Shown here piece by piece: positions 48,748 to 60,283 of a stretch of 64,000 bases of DNA. The stretch's first letter is position 1, and every line of letters starts with the position of its first letter. The notes beneath the pieces were generated by a model. It saw only the letters and a list, made by a program, of their open reading frames with translations. It did no database searches and had not been told where the DNA came from. The DNA lies in the NCBI GenBank assembly GCA_963854735.1, contig OY978104.1, forward strand, positions 62,001 through 126,000. The letters are read 5' to 3'. Origin of the DNA: Marvania coccoides (lineage: Eukaryota; Chlorophyta; Trebouxiophyceae; Chlorellales; Chlorellaceae). Position numbers and translations under genes: made by a program.

Positions 48748-49719
48748 ATGCCTGGCATGAATATTGGGGAGATGAGCCCTGGTAAACAATCAAATAAATT
48801 AAATGGCTTAACAATAAATGGTGCCGGTTCGACACATCCAGCCGCTTTGTGGGCTTCAAACGTGGCCACCAGCGTCGCAATTGTCTTTGCAAATAAAAAA
48901 TTGATGCAGGGTCACCAATTCCGCTACGCATCTTGTCTCACGGCTCTTCATTTCGCCGTGAGCGCCGTTGTTTTGAGGCCCATGAAGCAAAAGGCGGCCG
49001 GTAAAAAACATATCGGCGCGCTGCGGATGGCCGTCTTCGTCGCAATCTCTTCCCTTTCCATTGTCGCCCTCAACCTGTCGCTCCTCCTCAACACCGTAGC
49101 TTTCTACCAGGTTTCCAAACTTCTGATCGTGCCGTCCACGGCGGTGTTGGAGTGGGTGATTTTGAACGAACGCATCAGGCGAAAGGACTTTTGGTTGATT
49201 TTATTGATTTTGACGGGGGTAGGAATCGTGACCATTGATGACTTTAATCTAAAGCTAACTGGACTTGGACTCTTCATCGCCGGCATTTCGGTCATCGCCA
49301 GCAGTTTGCAGCAGATTTTTGTGCGGAAAGCGTTGTTGGACAGTTCGATGTCTTCGTCGGCGCTGCTGGCGGCGGTGGCTCCAATCCAGGCAGCAGTCAT
49401 GTTTGTGTGCGGGCCCTTTATCGACAAGGCGGTGTCCAACCAGTGGGTGTACCAGTACCATTGGAACTTTTCAGCCGTGTTGGCTTTGTGTATGTCTTGC
49501 GGCCTGGCAGTGTTAGTCAACATTTCGCAGTTTGGCTGCCTAGGCAAATTTTCGGCGCTGTCTTTCCAGCTGCTAGGCCACGTGAAGACGCTGCTGGTGT
49601 TCGTGTTGAGCTGGCTGTTTTTTGCGGAAACAATGACGGCTTACAGGTCTGCCGGCATTTTCATGGCCATGGTCGGCATTGCAATATTTGGCAGGGACAA
49701 GGGCCGAGAGAAAAAATGA
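48748..49719 (+). CDS. nucleotide-sugar transporter, TPT/URGT-like
   Basis: Golgi antiporter family of the drug/metabolite transporter superfamily; plant relatives import UDP-galactose/UDP-rhamnose. The 323-residue frame is uninterrupted from the first ATG (MPGMNIGEMSPG). About ten hydrophobic spans are seen, with family blocks ALWASNVATSVAIVFANKKLM, LTALHFAVSAVVL, NTVAFYQVSKLLIVPSTAV, TGVGIVTIDDFNLKLTGL and SFQLLGHVKTLLVFVLSW, ending in a basic tail (GRDKGREKK). It is one of few intronless genes here and its codons are visibly more AT-rich at third positions than its neighbours'. Substrate cannot be read. Confidence 0.92.
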   Translation: MPGMNIGEMSPGKQSNKLNGLTINGAGSTHPAALWASNVATSVAIVFANKKLMQGHQFRYASCLTALHFAVSAVVLRPMKQKAAGKKHIGALRMAVFVAISSLSIVALNLSLLLNTVAFYQVSKLLIVPSTAVLEWVILNERIRRKDFWLILLILTGVGIVTIDDFNLKLTGLGLFIAGISVIASSLQQIFVRKALLDSSMSSSALLAAVAPIQAAVMFVCGPFIDKAVSNQWVYQYHWNFSAVLALCMSCGLAVLVNISQFGCLGKFSALSFQLLGHVKTLLVFVLSWLFFAETMTAYRSAGIFMAMVGIAIFGRDKGREKK

Positions 49720-49960
49720 ATGAACATGTTTCGGTGAATTTAGCAAATCGGATCAATAGCAGTACTAATATTCTGTGATGTAGGAACATTTTATATTTTA
49801 TATTTATTCTTGTAATTTTTTCCGCAGCACATATATTTTTCTCTTGTCAGGCAATACAAAACTGAGAAATTAAAAGCAAACACATGAAATTACAGCATAA
49901 AAGACGGATCTGGGGGTGACTCTTCATTAGGAGGGGCATTGGAATCGTAGGGAAGGACGG

Positions 49961-51704
49961 CTATCTCCGGTAGCGGTGAGAGTCTTGGCTTTCTGCAAAC
50001 CAGGTTTAAAGATTGAGTAGATTAAATTAGCTTGAGGTATCACTTTAAAACCGCATATGCTGAAATATGCAAAAATGCCCATGAAGGAGTGCCCTCAGCA
50101 TGCAATTATTATAAGTCCGCATTTGAATGCTCAGTATAGCGTATATATTTTTTATCACCGGGCAGCCTTAAGGGAGAAGGAGAACATAAACATACTATGC
50201 GCTTTGCCTACCTCTGCCCCGCCTTCGATCGTCCCTGTCTGGGCTTCTCTGGCTGGCCCTGCGGTGGTGGCGGTGGTGGCTGCTGCTGCTGCGATGGCGC
50301 CGCCTGTCTCTGCTGCGACTGCGGCTGCGTCTCTCGCGCCGCTGGCGTTGCCGCCTGTCATCGCTCCTGCTGCGCCGCCTCTTTCGGTCTTCGCTCCTGC
50401 TCCTGCTGCGGCTGCGCCGCTCCCTTCTCCCATCGTCGTTTCTCTGCTGCAGCTGCTGCTGGAAAGGCTCGCCGCTGGCAGCAGCTCCGGAAGCCTGCAA
50501 TTTGGAGGGATACACGTTCGAACTATAAGTTATGCAGCATTGATTTAAAAAAAAATGCAATAAATAAGAAAACAAATGGAAGGGGGGGGGGGGTCAACAA
50601 AATTTCAAAGAAACTTCCGAGCTTCAGAATACGAATACAAAGATTAATCCTCATTTCCAAGGATCGGTAGGGGAATCATCTATTCATCCTCAGCTCTCTT
50701 CTCTAAATCCAACAACAATAAGCAATGCACTCTTTCATTAAATAAATAAATCCAACACAAACCTTGTTGCCGTTCTTCCCAGCCTCAATGGCAGCCACAG
50801 CTGCGGTCGCCGCCGCCAGCATCCCACCGCTAGCTGCAGCAGCCTCATCAGGCTTCGCCCCAGCACCTTCAACCGCAGCACCGCCAACAGTAGCAGCCTG
50901 AGCGTCCCCGCTGCTGCTCGTCAGATCTAAGCCCAGCGCCACGTACTCCGGCTTGGGCAGCTTCAGCAGCTCCAGCACCTCACTGGCCACCTCCAGCAGC
51001 TGCTCCTCCGTCACCCCAAACACTTTCCACCAAGGCGGGCGCTCCGGCAGCGCCACGTGCCTCCGGCGAGCAGCCAAGAACAGCAGCCCGCACGCGACCG
51101 CCTCCGCCTTGTGTCGCACGCACAGCGTGGTGCGCAGCGAGTCGTTTGCCAGGTTCCACCCCTCTTGCAGCACCTCTTTCTCCAGCCCGAGTAATTGGCC
51201 AAATGTCAGGACAAAGCGGTGGGGGTGCTCGATGTGCACGATGAACCCCAGCGCGCGCAGCATGTGCCGCTCCACCCGCACCACCTCCGTCTTCAGCTCG
51301 TCGTACCGCTGCGAATAGGGGTCCAGGGGCATAAGAGGGCGGCCGTCCCGGCGGCGATACACCCGGTACAACACGAACAACACATCACGTAATCGCAGCT
51401 TGGTGGGGGAGTCCACCTCCACGCACTCCTCGAGCTTGGCGGCCAGCCACAGAGCTGCGATCGCCACGGGCTTGACGTCGAACTTTGTGAGTGGGCGCTT
51501 GCAGTAGAAGCGGTGGACGAGGACTTGGGCGGTGCAGGCGACGGCTTGGGGGAGACGCAGCAGGACGACGGCCTCCGCGATGGCGTCGCAGCCGTAGCGC
51601 CGCAGCGTGAGCTCCAGGTCGAGAGAGACGCCAGCAGCGCGGGATGGAGAGGCTTCCAGCTCCGAGGGGGAGAGGTAAAAATCGTCCAACGCGGTGCCAA
51701 TCAT
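49961..51704 (-). CDS. cyclin L (RS-domain cyclin)
   Basis: Regulatory partner of CDK11-type kinases in pre-mRNA splicing control. Exons are 50763-51704, 50212-50494 and 49961-49992, giving 418 residues. The N-terminus follows cyclin L closely: TALDDFYLSPSELEASPSR, RRYGCDAIAEAVVLLRLPQ, HRFYCKRPLTKFDVK and AALWLAAKLEE. The second cyclin fold (HPHRFVLTFGQLLGL) follows. Exon 2 encodes a dense Arg/Ser domain (RSRSRSEDRKRRRSRS and similar), and a 32-base last exon gives ESQDSHRYRR and the stop. The last exon is inferred from splice sites and frame. The introns are GT-AG. Confidence 0.9.
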
Positions 51705-52215
51705 CACTTTACATTGTGGGGGACCCGACGGGCATTGTGGTTGACGGGTTCTTGAGGCAAACCCTCTCGAAAAATCAACTCATCAAAAAGATGGGGGTGC
51801 AGCTGCGCTTGGGGGGCCGGGCGCAGCGCGCGATTGACGATCCTAGAGCATTCGATGTTATTAAATATGCGAGACAAAGGGCTTGGTGTCGAAATTTGCA
51901 GAGCCGCCAAGCGCAATTTCTACCTCGTTTTCCCACACAAATTTCACCCACCAGGGCCGGACGAATTCTCGTACATTTTGCCTGTTCGATATCAAAATCA
52001 GGATGTCGTGCTTCACCTTTGCCCCCATGCGGGCAGCGCTGCACCAGCGAGTGTCTCTCCCCAGGCCGCAGCAGAAATTGACTGTGTCTTTGCCATCCTT
52101 CACCGGCATGCGGATGTCGAAGATGATGCCCGCACAGGTTGAAGGTGCGCATTTTCGTGAGCGAGCGCAGCGGCTGGCCTGATCATTTTATCCAGCTGCT
52201 GTTTTGTGAAATGTG
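51705..52215. promoter_or_regulatory. divergent promoter region, cyclin L / bL17, with unassigned open frames
   Basis: 511 bases between outward-facing starts. Open frames of 80-125 codons overlap on both strands: plus 51834-52142, minus 51861-52109 and minus 51775-52152. None has a domain or signal that I recognise. The minus 51861-52109 frame (ending in NFDTKPFVSHI) looks the most protein-like. Left unassigned. Confidence 0.4.
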
Positions 52216-52844
52216 ATGTCGTCTTCGCTACTCCCGGCGCCGTGCATTGTCACCAGCGCTCATCATTTGCCTTTTCAAATTGTAGAGGCGAGCTGCAGCA
52301 GTCTGGATGCTCCCCAGAACGGCGGCAAGGTGTTCGCCATGCGGCATGGCGTGAAAAAGGCTCGGCTCGGCCGGCCCGCGGACCAGCGCAAAGCGCTCGT
52401 GCGGGGTCTTGTCACCGAGGTGCTGCGCCACGGAAAGATCAAGACCACTAAGGTCAGTGGCTACCGTACATTCAACATTTTTTTTTTCCGTGGGCGGTGG
52501 CAGCAGGACAAGGATCCACTCTTCTTCGATTTCTTTATTCAATTACAATCAAATGTCACCCTGTCGCTGATACTCCCACCTCCGGTCAATCTCCGCGTTT
52601 GCAGCCCCGCGCCAAGGCCATCCGGAAGTACGTGGACAAGATGATCACGCTGGCCAAGGACGGCACCCTGCACGCCCGCCGCCAGGCCCTTTCTTTTGTG
52701 TACGACGACGAGCTGGTCAAGTCCCTGTTCGAGCAGGCGCCCACCCGGTACGGCGAGCGCAACGGCGGGTACTGCCGCGTGAAGACCGAGATCCAGAAGC
52801 GCAGGGGGGACAACGCGGAGATGGCCACCATCGAGCTGGTTTAA
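52216..52844 (+). CDS. organellar ribosomal protein bL17
   Basis: Large-subunit protein of bacterial-type ribosomes. Exons are 52216-52452 and 52605-52844, phase 0 GT-AG intron, giving 158 residues. A neutral Ser/Ala-rich extension of about 40 residues ([17 protein letters not shown]) precedes [20 protein letters not shown] and [16 protein letters not shown]; then [18 protein letters not shown] and [20 protein letters not shown]. The conserved arginine-rich start and IKTT are diagnostic for L17. The extension fits a plastid transit peptide; mitochondrial location is possible. Confidence 0.93.
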
Positions 52845-53059
52845 ACAAAATACTAGTTATATATATTTTTTTTTAAAGAGAAAAATAAAACATATACATT
52901 CGACAATTTTTACTATAACATTTGGAGGCGGCGATGGGTCGCTCCTCTGAAATACTGATTTGTTTTTTTATGTAACGTATAGATTACTCCTTGGGGTACA
53001 GTAGCACTGGGAGGCTCAAATAGCAAGATTGAGGAGAGGCTGCGATATATTGAGAGGAG

Positions 53060-54234
53060 ATGGCTTTGGCTCGCCAGGCGGTGCTGAAAGGTCTGCATGC
53101 AAGACACTTCTGGATATCATTTAAAAACTCGGCAATTTGTAATAATACACCGAGAACATGATTTCTATCAGTTTTGCTGGCGTTAGGCCCAGCACGATAA
53201 TAAAGGTGGGACTTTTTTGCGGTTTCAATTTCGAATGATCGGGTGTTTTTAAACAATTACTGGTGTTCGTGCAGAGGACATGCGACGTGGCAACGGCAGC
53301 ACGGAAGGAGAAACGCCAGCAGGGAGGCGGCGGTGGCTTTGGAGGCGGAGGAAAATCTCGGACCGAAATCTCACCGCCGCTGCCAACAGACATTTCGAAG
53401 CTCGCAGGAGATGCGCCCTCTGGCACCGCAATGCCTTCCTCCGTTAGCGGTGACTTCATACCGTACCGGTACCCTTCTTCCACCAACCCCAGCTCTAGCA
53501 TCACGAAAGAGCAGCCACAACCATCGGCAGCAGCGGAGGTGGGGAGGAATAGAATCATCGCTGCCTGCCTCCAGAGCTCAGTCATCATCGCAGCTGTGGG
53601 CCTGGGGCTGCACCAGCTCGCCCCAATGGTGTCCACCGCTGCCCACAATGGGGACGCAGACGCACTGGCGCAGCTCCTAGCATGTGAGATACTTAACAAT
53701 CTCTTGAAGAACTAATTTGAATACTTCCTCCCTTCTTTTCACATTTGTTTTCTTTCCGGTTTCTTCTCCTTAGGGCCGACCGTGCCGACGGTGGAGCAGC
53801 TTGGGGTCGCTGCGGCCACCGCAGCAGGCATTACGGCCACCAGGCTCGCTTTATTGGCCGTCTGGCCAGATTTCAAAGCTTCTACCAACACATCAAACAC
53901 GCAGGTCCTCCTCCCCCTCAGAGGGTCCCCACTGGACGTCGCGGTGGTGTCTTTCCTGCCCGCGATCACCGAGGAACTGCTGTTTCGAGGCGCGTTGCTG
54001 CCTGCAATTGCCCCGGACTGGCGAGGCGTTTTAATTTCCGGAGCAGTTTTCGGTGCTTTGCACATCAACGGAGGGCGTAACGCGGCGTTTGGGGCTTGGG
54101 CTGCCGCCGTCGGGTGCGCGTACGGAGCTGCGTTTATTGCCACGGGGAATTTGTTGGTCCCCATGGCAGCGCACGCAGCGGGGAATATTGCCTCGGCTGC
54201 GCTTTGGCTGCAGCAGCGTGAACAGCAGGCGTAA
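53060..54234 (+). CDS. CPBP-family (CAAX/Abi-type) intramembrane protease, first exon tentative
   Basis: Supported exons are 53275-53683 and 53774-54234 (frame continuous, GT-AG). A first exon at 53060-53080 (MALARQA, followed by GTGCTG) would keep the frame and give about 296 residues; its donor is weak, so the start is uncertain. A basic, Gly/Ser-rich N-terminal part suggests a plastid transit peptide. The membrane core has all three CPBP motifs: EELLFRG (EExxxR), FGALH (FxxxH) and HAAGN (HxxxN), placed in hydrophobic segments. The family includes Rce1-type prenyl proteases and plastid proteins of unclear role. Confidence 0.8.
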
Positions 54235-54401
54235 TGCATTTATTGGTCGCGCACAGTATATTACATGTAAATGGGTATACTGTTGTAATCAGCAAACAGG
54301 GCGATGGTTGTCAAAAATGAGTCAGAGGGAGGGAAAGGAGCGCCTCAGAAAGAGGCAATGTTCAGTAATTTGATTTTTGTAAGGCGGCGGGCAGCCGGGG
54401 A

Positions 54402-54889
54402 TTATGAGGTAGCTGCCGCCGTCTGGGTGCTCACAATGATCTGCATGACGGTGAGGAATGAAGGTTTAGCAAAGAGGCATTGGCGGTGGCGGTGAGTGGA
54501 GTGGCAAGAGAGATATACAGATCTGGGCCGATGCGGGCCGGTGGTGGTGGTCTTACCTGGTTGATGGGGATGAAGATGAGCTTGACGAAGAAGCCCAGGA
54601 AACCGACAGCCAGGAAGCCAACCGATGTGAGCCGTGAAACCTTCCAAAACTCCTTGCGATCAGGCTTCTCGCAACGCTTCAACAGCCTGCATATTGACCA
54701 GGAGGTCGCGAACAGCGATCAGGAGTCAGAAGAAAATATGTGGAGCCCCAACAAAAGGAATAATACAAGATTTCAACGTGTCTGAGCAGGCGGACAAGCT
54801 GGGCGACTGCCATGCGTACGATGCATCGATCGAGCGCACCTAAAGCTGTTCTTTGCGAAGTCTTTCAACGATGATGCAGCACCGTCCAT
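54402..54889 (-). CDS. SEC61G: protein transport protein Sec61 subunit gamma
   Basis: Single-span subunit of the Sec61 translocon in the ER membrane. Exons are 54840-54889, 54557-54686 and 54402-54440, all GT-AG, giving 72 residues, the normal size. The reading [16 protein letters not shown] joins [19 protein letters not shown], followed by the membrane segment [19 protein letters not shown] and PINQ|IIV. KRCxKPDRKEF and GFFVKLIxIPIN are unmistakable for the family. The 39-base last exon adds a short Ser/Thr/Ala tail. Short exons hide this gene from simple frame scans. Confidence 0.97.
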
Positions 54890-55546
54890 GTTTTAGTTTT
54901 TCTGATGGGTTTAAAAAGATTCTCGAACCCTCAAAGCCTTTCAGCACCGTGCCGTATTGTGGAAAATAGCGTGTGAACAGAATAATACAACGTTATGGCT
55001 TTAGCGTGCGCGCTCTGTAGTTGAGTTCGGTTGGCAAGAGACTTTTCTTCTGTGTTCAATGTGTGTTGGCAAAAGGAGCCAACTCTTCTTCCTGCATTCC
55101 ATGCAAGCTCTTGGAGGCTGGATCCGGGAGGGGGGTAAATGCCCGCCCATCTCAGATACGCTGTTTCTCCCCTCATATCACCTCAGCAACAGCCCCGCCG
55201 CTGGGGTGCAGCGGCAGGTGTGAAACCTCCCACCCCACCCCAATAACCGCGTGCTCTGCGCAAAAATGGCGATGGGTAACCTAGGCACTTACAAGATACG
55301 TAGACATACAGAGGAAGGGGTTCCAGCTAAGCTCACAGCGGCCATTCGTAAAAAGGGAATAGGATAAAGAAAGGCCACATGCAAGAATCTCAAAAAATAG
55401 CTAAAGCGGATTGATACACTACTATACTGTCAAAAAATGATCATAATCAAAGAACAAAAAAAGGTACAAATTTGCAATGCAAAAAATAAAACACCTGCAT
55501 TTCAGAAAAGTTCTTCTGTGGAAGAAGAAAAAAATACAGCGACTGC
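54890..55546. other. intergenic, tandem genes on the minus strand
   Basis: About 650 bases between the Sec61 gamma start and the AlgH-like stop. No gene recognised; a GGGTTCGAGAATC stretch near 54917-54929 (minus strand) resembles a tRNA T-arm but no matching tRNA body is present. Confidence 0.45.
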
Positions 55547-56644
55547 TCAAGAGCCCTCTTCGTATGGTCGCCCAAACTCCCGGGCTGCCTCCTCTGCGTA
55601 GACCCCGCCCATCAAGCTCAACGTCTCAACCCACAGTGGCACCGGCAGCGCCAGGCAGTGCTTCAGCGCCAAAGGTCGGCTAGAGGCGGCGCAGTGCCAC
55701 AGCCCCTGGCCCACCTCGGCCTCCAGCTGGCCTGGGCCCCACGAGAGGTGGCCAGCGAAGAATTTAAAGGGACCTGAGGGGCGACCGGCGGTCACGAGGG
55801 CCACGGCTGAGGACAGCTTGCTGGTCACATATAACCCTGGAATCACCTCTTCACCACCTAAAAAAAGCACGGTATAACAAAATAACAATAAAACGTCAGG
55901 TGAGGTGCACGATAAAATAAAAGAGGAACAAGAAATCATGCCGAGCTCGTATAGAAAGCTTGACAAAATGGGAAGAAAAAGAAAGGAATAAAGGCTCACT
56001 CTGCGGGCTGTTGAATCCATGGACTGTCAGGACCGTCTGCTGGTCGTGGGGCCCGCCGTAATAAAGCCTGCTGCCGTAGAAGTTCAATCGAATGTCGGGC
56101 TCAATGGAATACAGCCGGCCCATAGTGAGCTGGGTGGGGCGGTTCAGCACCACACCCACGCTGCCAGATGCATTTTGCTGCAGCAGCAGGACGACCGCCT
56201 GCCAGTGCTCTGCCGGGAGGCGGCTCTGCCCCGCTGTGGAGGCGATAACAAGGCCGCCCTGCTCTGGCATGGACAAGGGGTGCGCCCACATGGCTTCCGC
56301 AGCCATCAGCGGGTCCTGTGGGCAGCGAAGATGGAATCTTTAAGCTAAAATTGTATGAAATAGCGTTGTTCTTGCATTTTTCTTTTTTGCAAACGTCAAC
56401 GGACCTGCTGCTTCATTATTTGGAGGTTTTCTTCCGTTGCTGCCCCGCTGCCAGCTGTGCCCGCTACGAGCTTAGCCCGGACGCTGCGCCAGTCGGCTGT
56501 GAGGGCGGGAGCAGCCTCGTTTTCATTGGCAGAAGCTTTGACGACAGAAACACCAATCCTGCTATGGCCTTGTGATCGACTTGCGGGGCCACGCATGCTG
56601 CAGAACGCCTTTGGGGTGGTATGCGAATGGCGTAAAATCGCCAT
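55547..56644 (-). CDS. AlgH/UPF0301 (DUF179) family protein, probably plastid
   Basis: Exons are 56405-56644, 56000-56315 and 55547-55857, all GT-AG, giving 288 residues. The first exon encodes an N-terminal Arg/Ser-rich extension (MAILRHSHTTPKAFCSMRG), a likely transit peptide. The domain shows GGLVIAS, VVLLLQQNASGSVGVVLNRPT, LYYGGPHDQQTVLTVH, the block GEEVIPGLYVTS and FFAGHLSWGPGQLEAEV. These are the conserved features of UPF0301. The biochemical function of the family is not established; plant members are plastid or nuclear in sequence-based reports. Confidence 0.9.
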
Positions 56645-57175
56645 GGCGCGATTTGCGGTTAGTCTAAAATGGTTAAAAAACAAAAAAAAACGGAGATAAA
56701 AAATAGGGAGCCGAGGGCGCGCTGCGCAGCGGTATATCTTTATCAACTAATGTGTGTATAATTTACAACCCCTCTTGCGCAACAAGCGGTTCAAATAATT
56801 TTCTTTCGCGACCGACGGGAGAAAATCGTGCCCCCGGGCCGGCCTGTCTATTTTTTAAGTTAAAGTTTTATACAGACTGGGAACGCATTTCCATCACACT
56901 CGTTTTACAATTAGAGGCCCGCGGACGCCGCAGCTCTTCACTTTGTTACCTTCCCCTTCAAATTAATTTTAAAATTTTAAAAATTTGCCTGCACCGTGTA
57001 TCTTTTTTGCCTGCTGGCATTGATCTAGCATACCATTGTACATAGGACCGGCGAACACTCGGCGATTTTGTGCGATGTTGATGCTGAAACGCAATTGATA
57101 TGTGAGACAAGCTGTGACCTAAATTGAGAGCTCTTCTGCAGCGCCAGACCCTCTGACATGTTTCTTTACCTCCAG
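56645..57175. promoter_or_regulatory. divergent region, AlgH-like / GT61-1, with an unresolved first exon
   Basis: About 530 bases. It must hold both promoters and the missing first exon of GT61-1. ATG codons are present (for example 57074 and 57158) but none gives a clean splice into the frame starting at 57176. Confidence 0.4.
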
Positions 57176-59448
57176 GGTGCTACGACTAACCGCGCTGGCC
57201 CTGCCGGCCCTCCTGGCCGCCCTCACCATGTGCGTGTCAACAATCTGGGCGCCGACCACCCAAGCAGCTGTGCCCCACGCCCGCGGTGAGCTGCCCGGCG
57301 GCCGCGCCCTCGCAGAGTACGTCGGCCCGAGCAACGACGGCCGCCTGGAAGCACAAGACGCCTGCCCCGGGTGTCTGCTGTCCACCGTCACCATTCTTGG
57401 CGCCTTTAGAGGCAACGGCTCTTACCTCAGGCAGCGCTACCGCTTCGAAAACGTGCACTTTAGCAGCAACGACACGTTCACCGCATTCTTACCGCCAGGA
57501 ACCCCCCAGCCCATGCCTCATGTTGTGGACACGGTCCATGGCACAGCCTCGGTGCAGCGTCTCCCCACAGCAGTAGTGTATGACTCCATCACCAAAAGGA
57601 AGCGAATTAGGCTGGATATTGACTACCAGTACGCGGCGCCGCACACGCCTATGCCGTGCCTGCGATGGGAGGAGCGACCAGTGTACCTGCTGCAGGTGAA
57701 TTAAATTATTATTGTTTATAATAGAGATACTTTTTCCATAAAGAAATTAGCATCTTATTACCCTGGGTTTCCTCGTAATATAATAGCATGCAGCTCAGCT
57801 CCCTTTTTTCTCTTTTGCCATCTCTCTCACAGGTTCCCCACAACACCAACATTTGGCACTCTTTCAACGACGGGCTCGTGGGCGCATTTTCCACACTGCG
57901 AGAAGAGGGGCTACTCCCTCTGGCGGAGATCGACGCCTACGGCAACATGAAGGAGTACACCGCAGACCTGGACACGGAGGGCTGCCCGCGGGTCATCCAG
58001 CCTGGCAGTGGGGGCCAGCCTATGGAAGCGCAGCGTGCCGAGCACTGCCGCAAGGTCACGGGGATGGTGACGCAGACACGGTGCGATCCAGAGATGGACG
58101 CGTGGTGCAAAGAGGGCCTGGTGGCGGTGAACCGGTCCAACGGCCCCATCATTTTGAGAGCCAACGGGACCCTTCACATGCCGCCGCAGTGGGAAGGCAT
58201 GCTGAGGGCCATCAGTGACGACGTCAGGGGGTGGCGCACCATGACGGGGGTGTGCTTCCGGGAGATCTACGTCGGCAAGAGCAATGCCCTCAATTTTTAC
58301 GTGGCGTTGAACGCGGGAGTGACCACCGTTGAAAAGAGAGCTGCGCAGGCGGTGCGCTCGCGCACCATGGCGGCTTTCCAGCGGCTGATGGCCACTTCGC
58401 AGCTGGCGGCTCGCGAAACCGAGCAGGCATGGGCTGGGTACCCTATGTGGGAGATGGAGGCGCTGCGGAGCGGTGTGGACTCTGCGAACGTCGAAGCCGT
58501 TGAGGTGCTGCGACGCCTGCGGAGCGAGTCTATCGTCGAGGCTGCCATGGCGCCGGAGGACGAGGACGAGCTGCACGCGGCGTTGGCCTCCAGCCGGCGA
58601 GAGACTGAGCGGGCGGTGCGGGGGATGCGGCAAGGCGTGCCCGCTGTCGTGAGGGCGGTCGCCAAGCGGAAGCTGCCGACGGTAACTTTCATGTGGCGCA
58701 GCGGCTTCCGGCGCGCCATTTTAAACGAAGCCGATCTCCTTACGTACATTCTGTCCAAGTACGCAGTCACGCTGAGGGTAACCACCTTTGAGGAGCCAAT
58801 GCTGGAGACGATGCAGCTGATGGGCGCCACGGACGTGCTGATTGGAATGCACGGCGCAGGCTGGAGCAATGCCATGTTCTTGAAGCCTGGGGCTGTGGCC
58901 ATGCAGATGTTCCCCTACGGGTGGCGCCCCCAAGGAACCAACCGAACAATACGGGGGTACGCCTACGAGGCGATTGTGCGGGCGCAGAACGGCACGTACG
59001 TCGAGTGGGTGAGCCCGTTCCCTAAGAAAGCCTTCATGCGTGATGCCGATTACGACTACCTCAGGAGGAAAGGGTGAGAATGTGTTCATCTTTTTAAATG
59101 TATTGTTTTTTTAGCAGATATACGCTGCTGCCTTATTTAACACCGACGTGACGCTTAACGCTGCCCCTTTCTTTGCTGCAGCCAACCAATGAAGCCGTCA
59201 CTGCACCCTCGGCCAGATTGGCCCCTGCCGTCAGGAAACCGACCAGGTGCGTGGCCTTTCTGTTGACTGACTGCTCGCTTTCGCATTTTAATGCAGCTAA
59301 CCTTCCTGTATTAATTTCCCCTGTTGCAGGCTCGCACTGGATCTACCAGAACACAATCGTGTCCATCGCCAACTGGGCTCCTGCGCTGGACAACGCCATG
59401 CAGCTTGCCGGCATCCCTAGCGTGGTGCCACAAACCCAACAAGAATAG
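57176..59448 (+). CDS. GT61-family glycosyltransferase 1 (5' end unresolved)
   Basis: Golgi type II enzyme of the GT61 (DUF563) family, whose members transfer xylose, arabinose or GlcNAc. Clear exons are 57176-57695, 57833-59073, 59182-59246 and 59330-59448. The first begins just after a CAG acceptor in phase 2, so an upstream exon with the ATG is missing. The reading starts with a signal-anchor (LRLTALALPALLAALTMCVS), then YRFENVHFSSNDTF, NTNIWHSFNDGLVGAF, a Cys-rich stretch, TFEEPMLETMQLMGATDVLIGMHGAGW and FLKPGAVAMQMFPYGW, ending in HWIYQN. The GxHGAGW and FPYGW blocks are GT61 signatures. Its tandem paralog follows. Confidence 0.82.
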
Positions 59449-60283
59449 CTGTGTACAGCCACTCCGGTTCCCCCTGTACTCCCCTTCTCCTTTAACCCTT
59501 GCGCTATTGTTACGCGCCATCACGTACCTTCATTTGAATTGCAATACCCCCACCCATTATCACCCCTTCTCCAAAGCCTACACCCGTTCACCCTGCGTAC
59601 TCTCTTCTTCGACTCTCTGTTAAATTCGTTATTCTGTTTAGTCATCCCTTGTTTCGTGGTTTATGAAATTTGGTACACGTGTTTCAGTACTCCTTCTTCT
59701 ATTACCATTGGTGCTCATAAACATGTTTATTTTTATTTTCCAGTAGGTACTGGTTTAATACAGTACGAGATACATAAGACATGCATCAGGAAAAAACAAG
59801 AACTGCTGGAACAAAGATTCAGGCTGCGGCGCGCCATGCATGATGCAGCCACACCTAGCTGGGGCCCAGCCAGCTTGCATACAGCGGGTGGAGAGCGAGC
59901 GCTTGCCAACAATAACTCTCCATGCTTGCCCGCCAAAAATGAAGCAACCAACTGCTCAACTGAATTTTCACCCGCAAATAGGTGGATTATTTTTAGAAAT
60001 ATAAAAATGAACACTGGTTTTATATAACTGGCTTTCTATAGCAGCCACTGTGCGCTATAATTTTGTACTTTGCAGAATAAATGGTTGAACAAATTCAGAA
60101 AAATGAACAATTTTCCCCATCGGTGCGCCGCATCTTGACCATATTTATATATCTTATTCACGATGGAAAGCGTATTCTACTCTGCAAGGCCTCCTCGGGG
60201 TTGTCAGAGCCCCTTTTCACAAAATCCTTGATTACAACTTTTTCGCCTCCTGCAGTTAAACCAGCCTTAACCACCCCAATTCA
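59449..60283. other. intergenic, tandem paralogs
   Basis: About 835 bases between the two GT61 genes on the same strand; AT-rich, no gene recognised. Confidence 0.45.

Noticed and set aside
54910..54935. tRNA-like GGTTCGA stretch on the minus strand
   Set aside because: No A box, no acceptor stem and no anticodon arm at suitable spacing.
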